Assembly (NCBI RefSeq): GCF_022458985.1
Contig: NC_061778.1
Location: forward strand, 2,931,501 to 2,995,500
Direction: 5' to 3'
Source of the DNA: Mugil cephalus
Taxonomy: Eukaryota > Chordata > Actinopteri > Mugiliformes > Mugilidae
DNA length: 64,000 bases
In this document: positions 20,101 to 31,895 of the stretch, one piece after another
Position numbering within the stretch: position 1 is the stretch's first letter
Layout: each line of letters starts with the position of its first letter
Notes under the pieces: model-generated
What the model saw: only the letters and a program-made list of their open reading frames with translations
Told to the model about the DNA's origin: nothing
Database searches by the model: none
Translations under genes and position numbers: made by a program

Positions 20101-23100
20101 GGACAATGGGGTAAAACTTTTCTTTTTGGTGTCTTGATTTTGAAACAAACTTAAACAAACTGAAGACACTTAATTTTCTTGGTGTTTGCTGTGTTTGTTT
20201 AATTCAGGACGGTGATGGACCAGGACCAGGACTAGGGAGGAGGAATCAGAATGAAAAGCACCAGGATAAGAAAGGAAAGGCGATCTGCAAGTACTACATC
20301 GAGGGCAGATGCACCTGGGTGAGATGGCACAAATGTTTGCTATTTTAGGTTTAATGGTTTGAATTAAATTATGTCAGAGATTTAATTTAGAAATTCAGAG
20401 TGTGCGTGATACTAGGATGAGTTTGTGTGGTTTAAAATTATGGAATAGGTTCAGTGAATGTTGTGAACATTAACCAGATCAAAAACACTTACAAAAATGT
20501 TACTGGTTGTTACCAGTTACTCATTGTCATCTTTATTTCTTTAGTTAAATGTAGTGGAAAAGAGCATATGTGTGTGTTTGTATGTGTATATGAATGCATG
20601 TGTGTATATCGTAAAAGGAAGAGGGAGATAAATCACTATTATTCACTATTTATGGAGGAGGGACGGGATTAAATAAGTTGTATTCTTCCCACCTCATGTA
20701 ACTGAAACTATTGTGCTGCTATATTTATTTATTTATTTGTTTTTATATTATCATTTCTGTTTTATTTGCTCACATTTACAAATCATTTGCATGTTCAAAA
20801 TAAATCATTAAAACAAAAGAAAATCAATCAAACACCAAAAGCTGATTCAATTCCCCTGGAACCAGCATGGACTTATAACTATACTATAAACTTTGTATAA
20901 TTCACAAACACACAGATGACATTAAAACCTTTTTATTTTATTTTATTTTATTTTTAAACCACCAGGGGGACCACTGCAACTTCAGCCACGACATTGAGCT
21001 GCCAAAGAAGAAGGAGCTGTGCAAGTTCTACATCACCGGGTTCTGCGCCCGAGCCGACCACTGCCCTTACATGCATGATATCCTTTACTCGTCATTAGGA
21101 GGATTATCAGTTCGAAGACACAACTTAAAATGTGATAAGTTTGCATTAATTCTTCATGAAGGGTTTGTTTTTCTTGACTCCTGTGATACGTGAATTCCCC
21201 TGCAAGCTGTTCCACACCACAGGAAACTGTGTCAACGGTGACGAGTGCATGTTCTCCCACGAAGACCTCAATGATGACACTCAAGAACTGCTCAACAAGG
21301 TGCGATCTTTGACTGTTATATTTCCTGTGACATTTAAAAAAGGAATATAAAAGTGTAGTTAAATATTAAAAATATCATTTTAACATTTTGCAGATGCTGG
21401 CAGAGGATGCGGAGGCTGGAGCTGAGGATGAGAAGGAGGTGGAGGAGCTGAAGAAGCAGGGAATCAACCCTCTTCCTAAACCCCCTCCTGGAGTCGGCCT
21501 CCTCCCCACCCCCCCACGGCCTGTTCCCATAGACCCAAACTCGGGGCCCGGAGATTTTGGCGGCCCTGTGACCGGAGACTTTGGGGGTCCTCCTACTGGT
21601 CCTAACCAGATGCCTATGTCTGGCAAATGTCCCCCTGGACCAGGACCACTTCCCGGCCCAAACCCCTGCGCCGGTCCACCTGTCCACAGTCCCGACGGTA
21701 GTCCCTACCAAGGCGGACCCCCGAATCCCGCCGGCCCTCCTCCCTCCCACATGGGCCCCCCACCGCCCGTTGGTGGAGGGGGAGGCGGAGGGAAGAAGAT
21801 CCCCTCGTTGTTTGAGATTAAAGTTCAGCCGACAGGACAGTTGGCGCAGAAACTGGCCGTCAGGTAAGAAACCAGAAAAACAAATCCACATCTGTAGCAT
21901 ATTAATGTATTCACCCACAGGAAGCTCCACATATTTGTCAGACGTCAGACTCTCAAGCTCATAGTCGGTATCAGTCAGTACGTTTAGATGGACGTGAAAA
22001 AAAACTAATTATTGCCTTAATCCGACTTTAACTGGACAACTAAACACGTTGCTCCGACTAAAATCATAGTTCTCCTTATCTGATCAAGACACCCAGGTAA
22101 TAAAATTGGAAATTGATTTTCCCCGGCACTTATACGCCTTAATTGGACACTAGTGTATGACCCTGGAACAAAAACATCCAAGAAAGACGGTCGCAGAAGA
22201 AGAAGGTAAACGGAGCCGTTAGAAGAACCACCTGCACCATAAGTAGCGCACGTATTACGTACGAAATTAAAAAAGCTGAACTATTGTCCGTTAGCTCAGG
22301 GGTGTCAAACTCTTGTTAGTTCAGGGGCCACGTACAGAACAATATGATCTCAAGGGGCCAGACCTTTAAATAATGACAACTTCAAATGTTTTCCCTTTGT
22401 TTTAGCACAAAGAAGTACATTATGAAAGTGTTTACATTTAATGAACTGCACTATTACAAAAATCTTTTATGAACAACCAGATGTTTCTTAAGAAAACGTA
22501 GTGCAATTTCTGTATGTTTCGATGTTGTGTTAAGTCCACAGCTCTTACTAAAATTGTGTGAAACGTAGGAAAAGTAGTTATTTTTATTGGAAAATTTGCA
22601 ACATATGCAGTTAATGTCTTCAATGTAATTTTTGCACTTTGTATATTCATCCAGTTGCACATGTTTGACACCTGTGCATTAGCCGGTCTGACAAATGAAC
22701 GCCTCTTGTTTATTATATGACGTATTAGGTCAACTCACATGACACATGTCGCCACCTAGTGTGTTGGAGGACTTGTTCCTGTCCGTTATTCGATTTTTTC
22801 GAGTGTTTATCGGTCAAAACTGGTCATTGCATGACTCATTTTATCCAAAAACTATATTTTATTTATCCCAGCTACATAGACAAGATTTAAACCACTTACC
22901 CGACACAACTAATTAATCCTAAATCTCCTCTCTCCCATTTGTTTCTAGAACCACTCCCAACCAGGGCGCCCAGGGTCAAACAGCAGCACCCGGACCCCAG
23001 GGACCACCTGGAGCCCCCCCTACCTGCTTCCCCGGCCCCCCAGGCATGATGTCCCCCGACATGCAGAACATGGGGCCCGGGATGAACCAGGGCCCCCCCA

Positions 23101-26100
23101 ACATGGGCCCCGGCGGACCACCCATGATGGGAGGCTTTCCGTCCGGCGAGGGCCCCCCACACGGAGGCGGCATGCCCCCGGGTCCGCCGCAGGGTGGAGG
23201 AAACTTCTTCAACAACTTCTACAACCCGCAGGACGGCATGAAGATGGAGGGAGTGGTGCAGGAAGGTGAGTGTGGATTTCAGGTTCGGTTAAATCAAAAG
23301 TAAACTCTTTACTGATGATCGCACTCGCCGTTTTTTTTCTCAGGTGACAACTACCAGGGTTTCTCTGGCATGGACGAGAGAGGCGGCCCGGGAAAGTTCA
23401 GCAATCAGTCCGGAGGCCAGGAAGGTTCTGCTAACGGAGCCTCCGCCGGCCAGGGAGGGATTTCTGTGCCCGACTTTCTGCCTCCAGCGCAGCGCGTCCT
23501 GTTCATGAGGATCCAGCAGAAACAACAGGAGGAAGAGGAAAGAGCTCGCAGGATGGCCGAGGGAGGAGCAGAGAAGAGTAAAGACACCGAAGGTACATGA
23601 AAAGCATCCGTGTATTAGCCTTTCGTCTTGTGAATTTTACACATTTGTGCCTAGTCTCTAGTAAAAGTTGTAGGTTAAAGATGAACAGTCAGAGTAGAAA
23701 ACCAACTTTCATGATACATGTTGTTAAAAAGAAATTATCATTATGTGGGTTTCCATTACCCCTAGAAATGCACAAAACCTAAATATCACAACACATCACC
23801 TACATTTCAAAAAAACTCTCAAATATCTATAGCTAAAAGATTTTTACTCTCTCATGAAGCAGTTTTTCAGACGTATCCATATAAAAATTTACCGCAAAAG
23901 ATTTTTTTTTTTGCATTTCCTGGTCACCGGGGACGACGCAGGGGGGTCATGTGACCAGTTCATTCGAAGTCCATTTCCTTTAAGTGGTGTCTAGCGTGAC
24001 AAAAATTTAAGAAAATTACGGGAATTATCGCGAAACGAGGCTTTACGAGAGAGTTACAGCTCATTTGCAAAACACCTTTCAATGGAAACATGCACAAAGG
24101 GCGATTATTGAAATTTCAGAAGTAAAAAACTTTAATGGAAACGCAGTTAGTGATTCTTTGTTAAAGATTTGCATGCGTCATGATCTGTATCATTATTTTT
24201 CTAGTATTTTATTTCTTGGACCAACTTGCATCACCTGTGGACATTCATTTATTCTGTTATTTGAGGCACATGCAGAGTATGACACCTTTGAAATCATTTT
24301 AAGGTTTTACTCTGCAAAAAAATCTTAAATATCTTTCAGTGTTAATCAAATGTCAAAAACGCCGTCTTTCTCCAGGCGACTCAGGGAACTGGTACTCGAG
24401 CGAGGACGAGGACGGCGGCGGCAGCGTGACCTCCATCCTGAAGACGCTCCGTCAGCAGACCCAGCCGTCTCAGAAATCAGACGGACTCCCCAGTGACCCC
24501 CGTCTTCAGAAGGCGTCCCCCGCCAACCCTCCCCCTCGCCCGGCGGACCCCCGCTTGGCTCGGGACCCCCGCCTGGCGCGCGCCGACTCGAGTCAAATCT
24601 CCGACCCCGCCCACTCGATGCCGGCTCCGTCTTCCTCCGGGCCGCCGGCCGACCCCAGGTTGGCCAGACTCGCCGCCGCCGCAGCCTCGGCCGGATCCTC
24701 CTCCCACTCGCCTCCCGCTCTTAAACCAGAGCCTCCTCTCGTCTACAAGCCCCCGCCGCTAACAGCCCCAGCGGCGGATGAGGAGGAAACGGAGCGGGTT
24801 CTACGGGACAAGCCCGTGCCCATCCCCCTGGACCCCCTCATGGGCATGGCGCTCAGAGACCCCCGCTCCCAGCTGCAGCAGTTCAGCCACATCAAGAAAG
24901 ACATTCTCCTCCACATGCCGGCCTTCTACAAAACCATCACCTGGTCGCCTGAAGATCTGCTCCCGCTCCCGATCCCCAAGCAGGACCTCCTCCCGCTCCC
25001 GCCGGGCATCCCCCCGGTGTCCTCCCTGGACCCACGTCTGTCCCGCGCTCAGCAGCAGCTCCACACATCCCAGCCTCCTCCCATACAGCCTCCTCCCACC
25101 TCCGAACCCCCACCTCCTTCCTCCTCGTCCACCTCCTCCTCCTCCTCCCTCCCGGACTTTGAGCTGCTGTCTCGTATCTTGAAGACTGTGAATTCCAGCG
25201 CGTCCCAGAGCCCCTCCCCTCCCCTGTTGACGCCCGCCGCCGTCCCCATGTCTCAGCCTCCCCCCGTGCCTCCCGCACCCATAGACAAGCCCGTTGACCC
25301 CCGCGTGGCTCGCAAGGACCCCCGTCTCCAGCCGCAGAAGTCGGCACTGAAGCAGCCGTCGGAACCCGCGCCCCCGCCTCTTTCCTCTGCACCTTCGACC
25401 GTCGCCGCCGCTGCCAGCTCCTCCCCACCTTCCATCGCCCCGTACGACCCCAGGCTGCTGTCCTCGGGTGGAGCAGGGCGCAGTGTGGGGACGGGGGCAC
25501 CAGGGGGAGCCAGCGTGCTGAGCAGCATCAGCCTATATGACCCTCGGACTAACAAACCAGGCAGCCCTGGTGCCAGCAGCGGCTCTAACAGCTCCCCCAG
25601 CTCGGTCAGCACGGATTCCAAACCTAGCGACGCAACGACGACGACGACGACGACGACGACAAGTAAACCCAAGTCGAAGGAGCCCCTGTTTGTTCGGAAG
25701 TCCGCGCTGGACCAACCGGAGCCGGAGAAAAGCGTGGAGCAAGGGACCGACCGATACAACAGCTACAACAGGCCCCGGCCCAAGCCCGCCCCCTCACCCA
25801 ACGCCGCGGCTCAGGGCGGACCCGCCGTAGCCGGGTCGGCGGCGGCGGCGGCGGCGGCAGGAGCGGGGGGTCAGGGCGCCGCCGGAGCCGCCGCAGAAGG
25901 TGCGCCCGCAGGCGTCCACAACCTGCCCGTGTCCTCCCTGTTCGGCGTGGTGAAGCAGGCCGCCAAGCCCGGCGGGACGAGCAGCCCCTTCGGAGGAAAC
26001 AGCCCCGCGCAGACGGACGCGGCGACCGCGGAGCAGGACAACGCCTCGCTGAAGGATGTTTTCAAAGGCTTCGACCCCACGGCCTCACCCTTCTGTCAGT

Positions 26101-26102
26101 GA
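14188..26102 (+). CDS. zc3h4: Zinc finger CCCH-type containing protein 4 (ZC3H4), complete coding region
   Basis: ZC3H4 is a nuclear RNA-binding factor that restricts extragenic and early transcription. Fourteen exons join in frame to 1403 codons: 14188-14267, 17887-18190, 18275-18382, 18468-18675, 18903-19084, 19758-19854, 19974-20110, 20208-20318, 20966-21077, 21190-21299, 21394-21863, 22949-23265, 23344-23592 and 24376-26102. Human ZC3H4 has 1303 residues. In order: an acidic [14 protein letters not shown] start, a lysine/arginine-rich stretch, two DYDD(F/Y)(T/S)KELNQY modules each followed by RGG-type glycine/arginine repeats, three C-x7/8-C-x5-C-x3-H fingers (residues 399-417, 428-446, 451-470), and a proline-rich middle with [18 protein letters not shown]. 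The C-terminus has repeated DPRL motifs, [15 protein letters not shown], and ends [15 protein letters not shown], as in human. Intron 9 is of AT-AC type. Exon 1 (start [10 protein letters not shown]) is the least certain exon; it fits by phase and splice donor. Confidence 0.96.
19308..19606. mobile_element. hAT-like non-autonomous element in zc3h4 intron 5
   Basis: The 299-bp element has terminal inverted repeats CAGGGGTGTCAAAC and GTTTGACACCCCTG. Flanks CTCTAAAT and CTAAATAC share CTAAAT, consistent with an eroded 8-bp target duplication. No coding capacity. The inner GGCCC-rich ends are typical of a widespread fish hAT MITE. Confidence 0.75.
20545..20830 (+). mobile_element. Probable retrotransposon 3' fragment in zc3h4 intron 8
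   Basis: A TG/TA-rich stretch is followed by GGGACGGGATTAAATAAG, TTCTTCCCACC and an AATAAA-like A-rich tail. I recognise this order from the 3' ends of fish non-LTR elements. There is no coding part. Confidence 0.4.
21078..21189 (+). other. zc3h4: U12-type (minor spliceosome) AT-AC intron, zc3h4 intron 9
   Basis: This 112-bp intron starts ATATCCTTT, a perfect match to the U12 donor consensus, and ends AC. A branch-site match TTCTTGAC has its adenosine at 21177, 12 nt before the acceptor, within the tight U12 window. No GT-AG solution keeps the frame. With these ends the codon for G447 is split G|GT and the protein reads through from YMH to GEFPCKL, exactly as in the ZC3H4 family. It separates zinc fingers 2 and 3. 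Confidence 0.95.
22297..22676. mobile_element. hAT-like non-autonomous element in zc3h4 intron 11
   Basis: It begins CAGGGGTGTCAAAC and ends GTTTGACACCTGTG. The 8-bp flanks CGTTAGCT and CATTAGCC match at six of eight positions, fitting an aged hAT target duplication. It shares termini with the element at 19308-19606, but the interior differs. It appears to lie inside an older repeat (21975-22830). Confidence 0.7.
23746..24147. mobile_element. MITE in zc3h4 intron 13 (copy of the 58264-58689 family)
   Basis: The ends are GGGTTTCCATTACC and TTAATGGAAACGCAG in inverted orientation. The interior shares a long series of motifs, including TTTTTCAGACGTATC, CATGTGACCAGT and AAAACACCTTTCAATGGAAA, with the element at 58264-58689. 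No coding capacity. Confidence 0.75.
25634..25660 (+). repeat. zc3h4: In-frame (ACG)n tract encoding polythreonine in zc3h4
   Basis: About nine consecutive ACG codons in exon 14 give a polythreonine run. Pure trinucleotide tracts like this are prone to length variation. Confidence 0.9.
25837..25859 (+). repeat. zc3h4: In-frame (GCG)n tract encoding polyalanine in zc3h4
   Basis: A GGC/GCG run in exon 14 encodes an alanine stretch after GGPAVAGS. It is likely variable in length. Confidence 0.85.
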
Positions 26103-28005
26103 CCTCGAAAAAAAACCCCAGAACCGCAGAGTCCCACAGAGACGTGGTCGGGGGCGTCAGATGGTTTTAACATTTTTTTTTTTTTTTGGACACTGAACTT
26201 ATCAGTGAAAAAAAAGAGGAGAAAGAAACGCACTGCGGCAACTGGCTGTGACAGAGACGAAGACAAAAGTTTTGTGAACAAATTGACTTCACACACTCTT
26301 CACCACAGTGTTGCAGAATCTAGAGGTTCTATAAAAAGACTCTCGGGTAACGGGAAGGGTTTAAAGTTAAATCTCTATTTTAAACAAACTTATTGATGTA
26401 TAAATAGATGTATTCTCTTCATCTCAGTGCTTAGTGAAAACAGTTATTCAGACGGCAACAAAAACACGTTTATATGGAAAGAACGTTTTAGCTTCACGTC
26501 TCTTTTTTCTTTTTCTTTTTTTTATTTTAACCGTTTCATCTTTAAACTGTTTGATGTGTTCGTATATTTTTTTTTTGGGGGGGGAGGGAGAACATGGGTT
26601 TCTTTTTTCTTTTTCTTTTTTCCAAACTAAATCTTATTTGTGATGCTTCTGTGAGTAAATCGACAGCACTAAGATCCGTCATGAACCGACTGCATCACCT
26701 GTATTTCCTCCACAAACTGTTTCTCACACAGACGCAAACATTCTCTTCGTGTTTTCTGCAGAGAGAAATATATAAACATAAATCTATATTCTGCTTGATT
26801 TGTTTTTTTTGTTTTTTAGTATTTATTTTTCTACTTCTTTGCACTGTCCGATGATCTTCTCTGAGGCTTGTATAAATATTTTTAATGTGTGTTGCTCCTT
26901 CCTCAGCTGTTCATTTTACACATTTTTTCATTTTCAGGTATTTAGCTCTTAACCCAAACGGTGCCGGTTACAGGATGTGACCTGTGACCTTTCAGCGCCA
27001 TAACCTCCATATAACCACTACGCCCTGGCTGCCTCCCCTCCACATCACACAAAAATATGCCTTTAGCCGTCCTGTTGCTATGCAGAGAAAACATTTAGTT
27101 TCATCATGATACGTTCTAGCTACCTGTTGCTTAGATGTATCATCATCAGCCTTTTTTGCAGGAACAGCTTTGTTTTGCTAATGCACCAGTCTTTTCATCT
27201 AGATGTTACTTATTTTGTGTATATGGAAAGAAGCAGAAATCCCTGCAGATCATTTTAGGGGTCGGTGGCTTTGTGACAATCAGAAAACTACACTTGGACC
27301 TAATGTTCAGTCATTGTTTGAGCCTTGACAGGATAAGTTATAACCTCCCAGAACTTCCATTCCTTGTTTTTTCTGCCGTTCACCGTAAAAAAAAAAAAAA
27401 AAAAAAAACAGTCGGAGCGAGGAGCGAGTGGCAGCGTCTGAATCAGGGCGATGAAAAAAACGCAGTTCGTTAGAGTGAACGTGGAGGAGTCGTCGCGCTA
27501 GTGGAGCTTATCGATGTTTTTTTGACTTCCAGAAGATTGTACAACAGCTCTCAGGATCATTGTCGACAGTCTTGTGTATAAATGTTGATCATTTTAATTT
27601 ATTTTTTTATACTTGGGTAAATGTACCTCCTCACTTCTTTCTTTCTTTCTTCTTTTTCTTTTTTTTTGTTTTGAATCATTTTGTATGTCACAGCGTGTGT
27701 TCACCGCTCACCTCAGTGGGATGCAGGCGCTCGTTTCTTCATCTTGTTTCATGTATAAAGATTTAAACTAACAAAGGATTCACTATTTGCTCCTCTCTCC
27801 TCCCCGGCCGTTCGGACTCCGGGTCTGGAGCGTTATGCTTCATCTTTTATTTTACGTTTTGTTTTTGTTTTTTTTTTGTTTTTTCCTCCTCACTCTGTAA
27901 ATTTAACCAGTTTCCTTCCTGACTTTGGAGGAGTGGTGGCGTTTTCTAACTGTACACTGTAGGTGAGGTTGTAAGTATTTAAATAAAGTTGATACATGAT
28001 CAACC
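26103..28005 (+). other. zc3h4: zc3h4 3' untranslated region
   Basis: After the stop codon about 1.9 kb of T-rich sequence runs to a consensus poly(A) signal at 27982. It contains homopolymer A and T tracts (for example a long A run near 27387-27407) and no credible coding frame. Confidence 0.7.
27982..27987 (+). terminator. zc3h4: Poly(A) signal of zc3h4
   Basis: AATAAA is followed about 15-20 nt later by a likely cleavage region and T/GT-rich sequence. It is the best-placed signal downstream of the zc3h4 stop. Confidence 0.65.
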
Positions 28006-31000
28006 AGTTACAACGATGTTTCTGTATTTATTTCTTTTTTCGTTTCCAGTTTCCAAACATGTGTGTACATCTGTCGTAGCTTCAGGCTAAAATAAAAACG
28101 ATTTAGTTTGATTTCGTTCTCTTATCCTGTTGAAAAATGCAGCTTGAATCTGATCTTTATTTCAGATATTTCAGACAGGTGGGGGCTAATCTTCACTTTG
28201 TTTCCTGCAGCCGTTTCAATTGTCCTGCCTGTCTCCAGTTGGATGATGAACTATTTGAAAACGCCCCTTTAGCCCAAGACGTTCTGATATTGTCCATTCA
28301 TGTTCCGGCTCGGTGTGATTGAACTTGGACGTCCTCCCTGGATTCCAGATCACCACCTCAGCGGCCACGCCGCCCTCCAGTGACTCACTTCCCGTCCCCC
28401 CCCCTCCCTCCCTCCCTCCCATCCTGCAACGCTGGCTCCAGGAAGACAAAACCATTCATCCCTGCACCTCAAAGATTTCCTATCACACGCACAAACACAC
28501 ACACACACACACCAGTCAGCTGCCAGTTCACCGGGCACGGCCCTGTACAGCCTCACGTTCTGCACGCTCATGACCTTCAGTGCAGCTATTGTTTATCGCC
28601 AATGCAAGAATTTAGTTTAAGAAAAAAACATCTTGACCGGTGCCCCAGTGAACCGTCCTTTTTCCCAGATACTGGTGATTTATAATTATTATGAAATTTC
28701 CATCTGGAAAAGTGCTTCAAAATAAAAGTAAAAGTACGTTCACTACAGTTAAGACATAAGAAGAATGAAACCCAGATTTAAATAAAAGATTCTTTAAGTG
28801 TTTTTTAAAAGCATTGTTGGAGTGTCTGCAGAATAAAAAGCTCCGTCACGTCTGGTCTTAAAATGTGTGAGTGGGAAGCGATGGCTGTATAAGGTCTGAG
28901 AGGGCGTTTGTCCGTAAAAGGATCTAAATGTCAGAATTAAATTTTTTAAATGAATTCTAAAATGTACCACCTGGTGATATGAGACCTTTAGTTTGTGTGA
29001 GTTTAAAGCAACTTGAAGACGCTCTCTCTTAAAGATTATCAACAGTCTGAAGAGGACGAGATAAAAGCATGAGCATTTCCAGGTCGACATTTGACCATGA
29101 AGCTCTTACTTTTTCACGCTGGTGTTTTCCCGGGAGGCTCTGAAATTGTGCGCTCGCCGTATCTTTTTTTTATGAGTAATCTACTTAGCTTGCAGTTCAG
29201 GGAAGCTACCTGGCCAGTGTATATTTAGAAAACCTGATCCTCTTAACAGGACGAGTTCAGCAGGGATTTGCAGATTGAAGGGCCTCTCGAGGCTGCAGTG
29301 GCCGTCCCCGCTCTGGTGGGGGCGCCGCGTGGCGTGTAGTGAGGATGGGTGGCTGCGACGCCTCTCCGTGCTTGTGTCTGTCCGTCTCATTATCCCGGGA
29401 GTCGCTGCTTCATAAACGCTGCAAAAAAAAAAAAAAAGTTCACACGTGCTGCGTTTAACAGAGAGGAGGGTGCAGAGGTTATGGAAATAAAAGGAGGTTT
29501 ATTCCACCCAGAGGCCTGGCACTTACTATTAAAGACCCTTTTTTAAATTTATTTTCTTCTTCTTTGCAACAATTATACAACTGTGTTAAAAAATGAGTCA
29601 TCTGCGTCGAACTGAAACAAATGCAAAGAACACATTGTTTTTGCTGGAGTTTTCCCCCCCGGCGCCTTCAGCCTCCACTCAGGGAGTCTGTCTGTCTGTC
29701 TGTGTCTGTAAATGCCACAAATACACAAATATCTGCACAAATATCTGCACAAATGTCTGCATTGGATTCTCTGTCTTTGTCTCATTATTTCACGTCTGCA
29801 TCCTCCACCTGCAGCACCAGATATCAGCGCTTTTACTTTGTCTCAGCTCTTTCTTTTTTTTTGTCTATCAGCATCATTTTATTATGATGTGACTGTGTCA
29901 CATGATTCAGTATTTTGAGTTATATTTATTTCAAACCTGCAGCCGATCTGTCATCGTTTAAAAGGGGACAGATTTATTAAAAAAATGTTTATAGTGCCTT
30001 AATGACCTCCGGGTCATCGCTTAGGTGTTTACGGCGTAAAATAAAACATAAATTGCCTTCATGCTGATGTCTGATGCCTGTGGACCGTGAGTTGTGGGGT
30101 AAAGGTCATAAAACCTGAAGAGGAGCCAGGATTCTCGCAGTGTAAGAGACAAAAAAAAAAACTGGCCTCATGCCTCAATAAACTTCCCCCGGTGGGATGC
30201 AGCAAATTAATTTCCAACTGAGTGTGACACTTTGGTTATTTTCAACTTGCGCTTTCAGCAGATAATCTGCAAACATTCGCTCTATTTTCGATCATTGTCG
30301 TCTGCGGTGGTTGAGACACCTCAGCTGTTAATCTGGAGAGAGAGATTTTTTACGCACGAAACCGAAACCGAATAGTGAATTTTTTTTTTTTGCATTTGCT
30401 CTCCGCCGAGCACCAGATGGGTGGAGTTTACAGTGATTCAGTTATCAATCACTTCGCAGCACAAATATTTTTTAGAGTTTGAAGCTCCATTGTTTGGCCT
30501 GAAGGACTTCATCTGGTGCTACTTCTTCTCTTATTATACAGCTCCACCTATCTGGGTAAATAAATCTGGGTGGCCTGGTGCTCCTCACACAAGCTCCTTC
30601 GTGACGTCAGAAGATCCAGAACAAATGGGTTTTTTTCTGCAGCGCGGACGGACGGACGGAGAAGAGAGTCGACTGTGTGTCCACTGTGGCCTTCGGGCTG
30701 CAGAGCGGCCGATGAATAGATCGGCAGCGAGAGGTCGAGACGAGCAAACTGACATCACCGTGTTGGTATGTTTTCTGCTCCACATGTGACAGAGGCCTTT
30801 GTGGCAGCCACATGCTCCCGGTGCCTGTGCACATCAGTGTGTGTGTGTGTTCCTATAGTTTCTGCAGCGTTGCACAATTCAGTTTCTGTGTCTGCATGTA
30901 TGACTGTCCTCATCTCATTTACAGTAAATATGTCGTTTCTCTGTAACGGTGACTGTAACAGAGCCTGAGTCAAACCAGAGCGTCTTGGGATTTTAACGTC

Positions 31001-31757
31001 AGGTTCAGTTGATCTGAGTTCACAGTCGCAGAGTTAATCCTGAGGTCAGTCTGGTCCTGGAGGCTGAGAATGGATGTGACACGTCTGCACATCGGTGCTG
31101 TTATTAGTCTCACTGTTTATTCTCTCTGGAAGTCTTGACTAAACTTTCTTCCATCAAGTCTTTTATTTATTTTGTCTTCACGTTGCGGTTACAGAGAACG
31201 TTTAAATTTAACCCTGATAAGGACAAAAGTGAACTTTTCCATTTTATTTATTTATTTATTTTTTACACATTTTGATATTTCAAACTCAAATCCCATAATG
31301 CTCCATTCTCACACTGTGTGTGACCTAAATTGTTACATTGTTACCATTAAGGGACAAAAGACATTAACATTATTATTTATTTTTACTTTTTTTAACATAA
31401 CTCTTGGACATTACTGGTCTCTCCTCTGTGGACGTTTATGTCATTCACTCCACCCATTCTTTTCTGTATTTCTATTCAACTTGCATCAGCCACTTTATGT
31501 ATATTGTATATTGTCATGTTTATCTTCAGTCTATTTTGTATATACAGGTTATATTTTCTAGATTTGATCTATCTTCGTTGTTTTTATATTCTTTGTTCAG
31601 CTGCTTGACCGTAAGAGGAATGAACTGACTGGACTATTTGCAGCAGTGGTTGATGTTTCCCATTGAATGCAGCAAACAGAGGTGATTCAGACTGACTTGA
31701 AGGGGCAGAACATGACTGTGACGATGATTTGGTTCTTGTGATTGAGACAATGGGAGC

Positions 31758-31895
31758 GACGGCGGCTTAGTAGGTAGAGAGGAATGTGTCACATGCTGAA
31801 GTGTCCTTGAGCAAGACGCTGAACATCTGTGACTGTAAAGAGCTTTAAGCACCAACAGGAAGAAAATATAAAAGCAAGACTGTTTATTATTTACC
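31758..31895 (+). mobile_element. SINE-like element
   Basis: GGCGGCTTAGTAGGTAGAG resembles a tRNA-derived box A. It is followed by GAAGTGTCCTTGAGCAAGAC, TGTAAAGAGCTTTAAG and ATATAAAAGCAAGACTGTTT. That order is familiar from fish SINE copies whose consensus includes CTTGAGCAAGACACTGAAC and a TGTAAAGCGCTTTGAG box. The middle appears deleted. Confidence 0.5.

Noticed and set aside
22440..22671. Minus-strand frames of about 70 codons in zc3h4 intron 11
   Set aside because: They lie wholly inside a non-autonomous hAT-like element and show no transposase motifs.
24937..25759. Long antisense frames opposite zc3h4 exon 14
   Set aside because: They are shadows of the proline-rich, GC-rich exon. The sense strand matches ZC3H4 throughout.
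30421..30789. 122-codon plus-strand frame
   Set aside because: There is no known motif, it is unsupported by neighbouring exons, and its composition looks like translated non-coding DNA.
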